From Pedobacter schmidteae (GTDB lineage Bacteria > Bacteroidota > Bacteroidia > Sphingobacteriales > Sphingobacteriaceae), in assembly GCA_945906015.1 (NCBI GenBank), contig CAMDQV010000029.1, positions 1 through 13,055 of the forward strand: a DNA stretch of 13,055 nt, in the 5' to 3' direction. Position numbers and translations under genes: made by a program. A model generated the notes under the pieces. The model was not told the origin of the DNA, did not search any database, and worked only from the letters and a program-made list of their open reading frames with translations. Position 1 is the stretch's first letter, and every line of letters starts with the position of its first letter. This document shows, piece after piece, positions 8,214 through 13,055 of this stretch.

Positions 8214-8328
8214 AATAGTTCAGTTTATTTCTTTCTTGAATACACCCTCGGGTTATTCGTAACATAATAAAATTCTTCTGAAAACACTTAGAAAATTGTC
8301 AGATTTCTGATCTCTTGTTTTCAATCTT

Positions 8329-8336
8329 CAAAGATA
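8329..8336 (-). promoter_or_regulatory. Candidate -7 promoter element for the mutL cluster
   Basis: On the minus strand this reads TATCTTTG, matching TAnnTTTG. Transcription would begin near 8322-8325 and give a leader of about 110 nt before the mutL TTG start. No clear -33 TTG is seen. The position is plausible but the motif is short. Confidence 0.35.
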
Positions 8337-8431
8337 AGGTCTTTTACTCTTATGGTAAGTATAATGTGGATAATGCAGGGCTTTAAAAAATAAAGGTGTT
8401 TAATTCTATTTCTGCTTTCATACTTCCCGTC

Positions 8432-8455
8432 TGATTATTTAAATTGATTATTTAA
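8432..8455 (+). repeat. Direct repeat pair TGATTATTTAA, 13 bp period
   Basis: Two exact copies of an 11 bp unit lie at 8432-8442 and 8445-8455, 2 bp apart. The second ends 24 bp upstream of the predicted -7 element of the amidohydrolase promoter, about 40-60 bp before the predicted transcription start. This position would suit a tandem regulator site. The unit is AT-rich, so the repeat could also be accidental or structural. Confidence 0.4.
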
Positions 8456-8479
8456 GGGTCATATTCTCTGCACATGATT

Positions 8480-8487
8480 TATATTTG
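8480..8487 (+). promoter_or_regulatory. Candidate -7 promoter element for the amidohydrolase operon
   Basis: TATATTTG matches the Bacteroidota consensus TAnnTTTG and is in the correct orientation. Predicted transcription starts near 8491-8494, leaving a leader of about 26-30 nt to the ATG at 8520. This also argues against an upstream TTG start at 8496, which would leave almost no leader. A -33 TTG at standard spacing is not seen; the nearest is at 8444-8446. Confidence 0.5.
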
Positions 8488-8489
8488 CC

Positions 8490-8501
8490 GATCAATTGAT
8501 C
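8490..8501. promoter_or_regulatory. Perfect 12 bp palindrome at the predicted transcription start
   Basis: GATCAATTGATC is fully self-complementary and covers the predicted start site of the amidohydrolase operon. Palindromes here can be repressor operators. It also holds two GATC sites, so methylation-linked effects are conceivable. No regulator gene is adjacent, so operator function is only inferred. Confidence 0.3.
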
Positions 8502-8519
8502 ACCTTATTTCAAAACTAT

Positions 8520-10148
8520 ATGGCAAGAAATATTCTTTGGTTATTAATCTCTGTTTTTTTGTTTTCATGCAATTCTAAAAAGGAGGCTGATCTTATTGTT
8601 CATAACGCACTTGTTTATACGGTTGATGAACAGTTTTCTATGGTTGAGGCTTTCGCCGTTAAAGGTGGAAAGATCCTTGAACTGGGAACTTCTGAAGATA
8701 TTTTGAAAAAATATCAGGGTACAAGGGTTGATGCTGAAGGCAAAACGATCTTTCCTGGATTTATTGATGGGCATGCTCATTTTTATGGTTATGGAAAAGG
8801 ATTGCAGGACGCAGACCTAGTTGGGACAAAAAGCTGGGAAGAGATTCTTGAAAAGGTAAAAACATTTAGTACTGAAAACCAGGATAGTTGGATCATTGGC
8901 AGAGGCTGGGATCAAAATGACTGGGCTGTGAAAGAGTTTCCTGATAATCAAAAACTCAATAAACTGTTTCCAAACAGGCCTGTAATACTTCCTCGGATTG
9001 ATGGCCATGCAGCCATTGCTAATTCATTTGCCTTAAATCTTGCTGGACTAAAACCTGGGCAGAAGATTGTAGGAGGTGAAATTGAGACTATCAATGGGAA
9101 ATTAACCGGAATATTAGTGGATAATGCAGAGGGACTCGTTTTTTCGAAGGTTCCACCTCCATCAGCAAAGCAGATTAGCGAGGCGCTCTTAGATGCACAA
9201 AAGAATTGTTTTGCTGTGGGGCTAACCACCGTAACAGACTGTGGTATTAGCCATGAACTTATACCGGTAATAACAGATTTACAAAAAAGTAATCAGCTTA
9301 AAATGCGAATCTATGCAATGCTTTCTGACCAGGAGGCCAATTATGACTATCTGTTCAAAACCGGTGCGATAAAAACGGATCGTTTAAACATAAGATCCTT
9401 TAAAGTTTATATGGATGGGGCTTTAGGTTCTCGTGGTGCTAGTCTTTTACAGCCGTATTCCGATAAACCAAATACTTCAGGTTTTCTTTTGAGTGATAAA
9501 AAACATTTTGAGGAGGTGGCAATTAAAATAGCTGCAAAGGGCTTTCAGATGAATACTCACGCTATTGGGGATTCTGCAAACCGTGAGATCTTACATGTAT
9601 ACCAAAGAGTTTTAAAGGGCAAGAACGATGCCAGATGGCGTATAGAGCATGCTCAGGTAGTAAATGAGGCCGATTTTAAATTATTTGGCAATAATAATGT
9701 GATCCCTTCCGTTCAAAGCACCCATGCTACCTCAGATATGTATTGGGCCGCCGATAGGCTTGGCCCAAAGCGAGTAATAGGTGCGTATGCCTTTAAACAA
9801 TTGCTTGATCAAAATGGCTGGCTGATTTTGGGTACCGATTTTCCTGTCGAAGATATTAATCCGATGTTAACCTTTTATGCTGCAGTTGTAAGAAAGGATA
9901 CAAAGAGTTACCCTGAAAATGGATATCAGATGGAAAATGCACTTAGCCGTCAAGAGGCCATCAGAGGTATGACCATTTGGGCAGCAAAAGGAAATTTTGA
10001 GGAAAAAGAAAAGGGTAGTCTGGAGGCTGGTAAGTTTGCAGATTTTGTTATCCTTGATCAGGATTTGATGAATGGCGATGCGGCCTCGCTCTTTAAGGCT
10101 AAAGTTTTAAAAACCTATTTAAATGGTGAAAATGTTTATTCTAAATAA
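8520..10148 (+). CDS. Exported amidohydrolase (amidohydrolase family 3, YtcJ-like), predicted lipoprotein
   Basis: A 542-residue metal-dependent hydrolase. Residues 1-16 form a short lipoprotein signal peptide with lipobox LFSC and lipidated Cys at 17, so the enzyme is probably attached to an envelope membrane. The amidohydrolase fold follows: PGFIDGHAH with metal ligands H85 and H87, SFKVYMDG with K295 as possible bridging lysine, THAIGD with H347, RIEHAQ with H377, and LGTDFPVE with D440. The C-terminal GSLEAGKFADFVILD returns to the small beta-sandwich domain. The family cleaves C-N bonds in amides, ureas or cyclic amides; the substrate is not predictable. The ATG at 8520 was chosen because it puts the signal peptide at the N-terminus; an in-frame TTG at 8496 would add eight residues. 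The stop overlaps the serine hydrolase start by 26 nt. Confidence 0.9.
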   Translation: MARNILWLLISVFLFSCNSKKEADLIVHNALVYTVDEQFSMVEAFAVKGGKILELGTSEDILKKYQGTRVDAEGKTIFPGFIDGHAHFYGYGKGLQDADLVGTKSWEEILEKVKTFSTENQDSWIIGRGWDQNDWAVKEFPDNQKLNKLFPNRPVILPRIDGHAAIANSFALNLAGLKPGQKIVGGEIETINGKLTGILVDNAEGLVFSKVPPPSAKQISEALLDAQKNCFAVGLTTVTDCGISHELIPVITDLQKSNQLKMRIYAMLSDQEANYDYLFKTGAIKTDRLNIRSFKVYMDGALGSRGASLLQPYSDKPNTSGFLLSDKKHFEEVAIKIAAKGFQMNTHAIGDSANREILHVYQRVLKGKNDARWRIEHAQVVNEADFKLFGNNNVIPSVQSTHATSDMYWAADRLGPKRVIGAYAFKQLLDQNGWLILGTDFPVEDINPMLTFYAAVVRKDTKSYPENGYQMENALSRQEAIRGMTIWAAKGNFEEKEKGSLEAGKFADFVILDQDLMNGDAASLFKAKVLKTYLNGENVYSK

Positions 10149-11964
10149 ATTATTGAGGTTAGGGCCTGGATTTGTCCCTTTGTGTTTTTTAGTTTTATTT
10201 TCTGTAAGCGCCTGTGCGCAACCTGCTGAGCATGTCAGAAATGAAGCTTTCCTGATGGAAGAGAAAAATATTGAAAAATCAACAGTATTACTAAATAATG
10301 AAGGGAAACTGATTCCCCTTAAAGGTTTGCAGGATCTGACCATAGCAAGTGTCAATATCGGTTCGGCATATGCATCAGAGTTTGATAGTATCTTAACTAA
10401 ATATACTCAGATCAAGCGATTTGAGTCTTCAGTGTATAATCATGATATGCTGACCTTCAATGAACTGAACGATGACCTTAAGTTTTACAATACAGTCATT
10501 ATTCAGGTTACAGATCAGTCATTAAATGATCCAAGAACCATTCCTTTATTGCTGGATCTTCAATTGAATAAACAAATTGTTGTTTGCCTTGCTGGCGATG
10601 TTCAAAGTTTGAAATTATTGAATTTTTTAAAATCACCCCTGATCTGGTCAGAAAAGAAATATTCTGGATATGCCAATTTTGCTGCTCAGCTTATTTTTGG
10701 AGGAGTAAGAGCAACAGCAAAACTCAAACAGGATATTTCAGCAAAATATTTGTCGGGATTGGGTTTTGAAAGTAGCATAAGTAGATTAAAATACACAGTT
10801 CCGGAAGAGGTAGGGATCAACAGTGCAGCCCTCAATAAAATAGATGATATTGCTGCCGAAGCCATACGATCAAAGGCAGCTCCAGGTGCGGTTGTTATGG
10901 TGGTACTAGATGGTAAGGTGATCTATAATAAGGCCTTTGGTACCAGAACCTATACAGACCCCACACCTACGCGTATCAATGACATCTATGATCTGGCATC
11001 GGTTACAAAAACTTCAGCTACAACAATGGCTGTTATGCGGCTTTTTGAGCAAGAAAAGTTAAAGCTTGATACCAATGTGGGAGCTTATATTCCAAAGGCT
11101 CGTAATACTAATAAATCGGATATCTCTGTCCGTGAGGTGATGCTTCATCAGGCAGGTTTTATTCCGTTCATTCCCTTTTACATGAACCTGTTGGAAAGTG
11201 ATTATAGACGCGATTCAACGGCAGCCTTTCCAACTAAGGTGGCTGATAATTATTTTATTAGAAAAGGATACTTTGCACAGGTAATGTGGCCTCAGATGCT
11301 GAAATCAACGCTGGCTAACCGTGGAAAATACGTTTACAGTGATTTGAGCATGTATTTCATGAAAGAAATGGTTGAGAGACAATCTGGTGTACCTATGGAA
11401 AATTATGTCATGGATCAGTTTTACAAGCCTCTTGGGATGACCAGAGCTGGGTTTAATCCGCGTCTTCGTTTTTCAAAAGAAGAGATTATTCCAACTGAAG
11501 ATGATCGTACGTTTAGAAAAACATTGCTTGAAGGTTATGTCCATGATCAGGGAGCTGCTATGGTTGGAGGAGTATCAGGGCATGCGGGATTATTTTCAAG
11601 CACCAATGACCTCGCTATTTTATACCAAATGTTATTGAACAGAGGCTCTTATGGTGGCACTGAATACTTTAAACCCGCAACAGTTGATATGTTTACTGCC
11701 AGACAGTCAACGGTGAGCCGACGCGGGCTTGGTTTTGATCGCTGGGATCCTGAAAGTACCAAAGGATATCCTTCCAGATTGGCATCTCCTCAAACATTTG
11801 GTCATACCGGATATACAGGAACCTGTGTTTGGGTTGATCCAAAGTATAAACTGGTCTATATTTTTCTGTCGAACAGGGTAAACCCCGGAGTTAGTGCTAA
11901 ACTAATTGAACTGAATATCCGCGGAAGAATTCAAGATGTGATCTATGAGGCGATAGCAAACTAA
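10123..11964 (+). CDS. Exported serine hydrolase (beta-lactamase/class C PBP-like) with a GH3 C-terminal-type domain but no GH3 barrel
   Basis: A 613-residue protein. The N-terminus is a signal peptide ending near SVSACAQ; C31 fits a lipobox (VSAC), although signal peptidase I cleavage after CAQ is possible. Residues about 45-222 resemble the C-terminal sandwich of GH3 glycosidases as found in Bacteroidota GH3-serine hydrolase fusions (STVLLNNEGKLIPLK at 53-67, AAQLIFGG at 187-194). From about 227 to the end is a beta-lactamase-type domain: SVTK with nucleophile S293 and K296, YSD at 405-407 as the tyrosine motif, GYVHDQGAAM near 471-480, and HTG at 561-563 in place of KTG. Fusions of this family carry a GH3 catalytic barrel of over 300 residues near the N-terminus; here it is absent. 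The ATG at 10123 lies inside the amidohydrolase gene; ATG 10132 is an alternative. Probable roles are peptidoglycan-related hydrolysis or esterase activity; unproven. Confidence 0.88.
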   Translation: MVKMFILNKLLRLGPGFVPLCFLVLFSVSACAQPAEHVRNEAFLMEEKNIEKSTVLLNNEGKLIPLKGLQDLTIASVNIGSAYASEFDSILTKYTQIKRFESSVYNHDMLTFNELNDDLKFYNTVIIQVTDQSLNDPRTIPLLLDLQLNKQIVVCLAGDVQSLKLLNFLKSPLIWSEKKYSGYANFAAQLIFGGVRATAKLKQDISAKYLSGLGFESSISRLKYTVPEEVGINSAALNKIDDIAAEAIRSKAAPGAVVMVVLDGKVIYNKAFGTRTYTDPTPTRINDIYDLASVTKTSATTMAVMRLFEQEKLKLDTNVGAYIPKARNTNKSDISVREVMLHQAGFIPFIPFYMNLLESDYRRDSTAAFPTKVADNYFIRKGYFAQVMWPQMLKSTLANRGKYVYSDLSMYFMKEMVERQSGVPMENYVMDQFYKPLGMTRAGFNPRLRFSKEEIIPTEDDRTFRKTLLEGYVHDQGAAMVGGVSGHAGLFSSTNDLAILYQMLLNRGSYGGTEYFKPATVDMFTARQSTVSRRGLGFDRWDPESTKGYPSRLASPQTFGHTGYTGTCVWVDPKYKLVYIFLSNRVNPGVSAKLIELNIRGRIQDVIYEAIAN

Positions 11965-12113
11965 TCAGTGTCTGTGGATTTCAAGATAGTTTTTTTAGCA
12001 TAGTTAACATTACGCTCTCTTTTGATTAATTTATTGGTTCATTGTCAAGTTTATCTGTTAATAGATACTGTTAGCTTCATTTTTATTAAATTTGCCTCTA
12101 GGTAAAAACCATT
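11965..12113. other. Intergenic region upstream of bshA
   Basis: This 149 nt AT-rich spacer lies between the serine hydrolase stop and bshA. It includes a run of seven T near 11991-11997, without a convincing GC stem before it, and a promoter candidate at 12087-12094. No small gene or RNA was recognised. Confidence 0.6.
12087..12094 (+). promoter_or_regulatory. Candidate -7 promoter element for bshA
   Basis: TAAATTTG matches the Bacteroidota -7 consensus TAnnTTTG. It lies 19 nt before the bshA ATG and predicts a leader of about 13-16 nt. A standard -33 TTG is not clear. The site supports bshA being transcribed independently of the amidohydrolase-serine hydrolase pair. Confidence 0.45.
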
Positions 12114-13055
12114 ATGAAAATTGGAATTGTATGTTATCCTACCTTTGGGGGTAGTGGGGTGGTAGCCACCGAATTAGGTAAGGCCCTGGCTGATAATGGG
12201 CATCAAGTGCATTTTATAACGTACAGGCAGCCGGCGCGTCTCGATTTCTTTTCTGAGAACCTATTCTATCATGAAGTTTCAGTTTCTAACTATCCATTGT
12301 TTGATTATCCACCTTATGAACTTGCACTAGCAAGTAAACTGGTAGATGTAGTCAGATTTGAGAAACTTGATCTTTTGCATGTTCATTATGCTATTCCGCA
12401 TGCATCAGCAGCTTTTATGGCTAAACAAATTCTGGCCACCTTCGGTATTCATATTCCGGTAGTGACTACGCTTCACGGAACAGATATTACTCTTGTTGGG
12501 AAAGATCCTACGTATAATCCCGTTGTAACTTTTTCTATTAACCAATCTGATGGTGTTACTGCAGTTTCAGAAAATCTGAAGGCAGATACCTATAAGCATT
12601 TTGATGTCAATAAAGATATCAAAGTGATACCCAATTTTATTGATCTGGAGCGTTTTAGCTTAAAGGTTAAAGATCATTTTAAGCTTGCAATAGCACCCAA
12701 TAACGAACGGATAATAGTACATACCTCAAATTTCAGAAAAGTTAAAAGGACTCAGGATGTAGTCCATATTTTCGAAAAAATTCAAAAGGAAATACCCTCC
12801 AAGCTTTTAATGGTTGGCGACGGGCCTGAGCGTGTGTATTGCGAACAGCTTTGCCGTGATCTTGAGATTTGTAAAAATGTCCGTTTTTTAGGAAAGCAGG
12901 ATGCCGTAGAAGAAATACTTTCAGTTTCTGATCTGTTCATTATGCCATCTGAATCAGAAAGTTTCGGATTGGCAGCTCTTGAGGCTATGGCCTGTAAAGT
13001 TCCTGTCATCACCTCAAATGCGGGTGGTTTGCCAGAGTTAGTTATTAATGGTGTT
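12114..13055 (+). CDS. bshA: N-acetyl-alpha-D-glucosaminyl L-malate synthase BshA (3' end outside window)
   Basis: The first 314 codons of a GT4-family glycosyltransferase, open at the right edge; BshA is usually about 380 residues, so roughly 65 are missing. The enzyme joins GlcNAc from UDP-GlcNAc to L-malate, the first step of bacillithiol synthesis in the cytoplasm. Visible features: MKIGIVCYPTFGGSG at the N-terminus with the GGSG loop at 12-15, HVHYAIPHA at 89-97, TLHGTDITLVG at 119-129 near the malate/donor site, SNFRKVKR at 205-212, VGDGPE at 234-239, and the GT4 E-x7-E motif in ESFGLAALE at 282-290. The ATG matches the family start. bshB- and bshC-type genes for the later steps are not in this window. 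A promoter candidate lies just upstream. Confidence 0.96.
   Translation, partial: MKIGIVCYPTFGGSGVVATELGKALADNGHQVHFITYRQPARLDFFSENLFYHEVSVSNYPLFDYPPYELALASKLVDVVRFEKLDLLHVHYAIPHASAAFMAKQILATFGIHIPVVTTLHGTDITLVGKDPTYNPVVTFSINQSDGVTAVSENLKADTYKHFDVNKDIKVIPNFIDLERFSLKVKDHFKLAIAPNNERIIVHTSNFRKVKRTQDVVHIFEKIQKEIPSKLLMVGDGPERVYCEQLCRDLEICKNVRFLGKQDAVEEILSVSDLFIMPSESESFGLAALEAMACKVPVITSNAGGLPELVINGV

Larger units (their letters stand above)
8214..8519. other. Divergent intergenic region between mutL and the amidohydrolase gene
   Basis: This 306 nt AT-rich region has no credible coding sequence. It must hold the promoters for the minus-strand mutL cluster and the plus-strand amidohydrolase operon. 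Visible elements are TAnnTTTG matches on each strand (8329-8336 minus, 8480-8487 plus), an imperfect inverted repeat at 8279-8323, an 11 bp direct repeat at 8432-8455 and a perfect 12 bp palindrome at 8490-8501. No tRNA, riboswitch or small RNA could be recognised. Confidence 0.7.

Noticed and set aside
8948..9229. 93-residue antisense frame within the amidohydrolase gene
   Set aside because: It is the complement of conserved amidohydrolase coding sequence with no start signal or recognisable domain.
12782..13012. 76-residue minus-strand frame near the right edge
   Set aside because: It is antisense to the GT4 catalytic region of bshA, which is clearly the real gene although it has no stop within the window.
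1..13055. Mobile element, prophage, CRISPR or defence island
   Set aside because: No transposase, integrase, repeat array, terminal repeats or nuclease-effector cluster was seen; gene content is mostly core and evenly AT-rich.

Overview
The window looks like a chromosomal housekeeping segment from a member of the Bacteroidota, most likely a Pedobacter-like Sphingobacteriaceae. The reasons are: AT-rich DNA with few Shine-Dalgarno sites; several matches to the Bacteroidota -7 promoter element TAnnTTTG; protein families typical of the phylum (two-parvulin SurA homolog, tandem rhomboids behind mutL, a serine hydrolase of the GH3-fused type, and BshA of bacillithiol synthesis); and short lipoprotein signal peptides. 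The assignment is inferred from protein recognition and was not tested by a search. No RNA gene, CRISPR array, insertion sequence, phage gene or attachment site was seen.

Layout. Positions 2-1993 (+): the 3' part of a SurA-like periplasmic prolyl isomerase, followed after 3 nt by a MoxR-type AAA+ ATPase. These converge on a long minus-strand block, 8213 down to 2125: mutL, rhomboid A, rhomboid B, a membrane-anchored endonuclease/exonuclease/phosphatase (EEP) protein, and cysS. mutL to EEP is tightly packed (18 nt gap, 8 nt overlap, 1 nt overlap), so it is probably one operon. cysS lies 50 nt further on and may have its own promoter. A 306 nt divergent intergenic region (8214-8519) separates mutL from a plus-strand block. 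That block holds an amidohydrolase lipoprotein gene overlapping by 26 nt a gene for an exported serine hydrolase and then, after 149 nt with its own promoter candidate, bshA, which runs off the right edge.

How the genes may work together. The plus-strand pair at 8520-11964 encodes two predicted exported hydrolases that are translationally coupled; their shared substrate is unknown. bshA makes the first intermediate of bacillithiol. The minus-strand block combines mismatch repair, two intramembrane proteases and a membrane EEP phosphohydrolase, with no evident biochemical link between repair and the membrane proteins.

The most unusual item is the serine hydrolase at 10123-11964. It keeps what looks like the C-terminal sandwich of a GH3 glycosidase in front of its beta-lactamase-type domain but lacks the GH3 catalytic barrel. 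Other points worth checking are a structured promoter region for the amidohydrolase, the degenerate endonuclease motifs and TTG start of MutL, and the two unlike rhomboid paralogs. I found no clear sign of a wholly new defence or mobile system.
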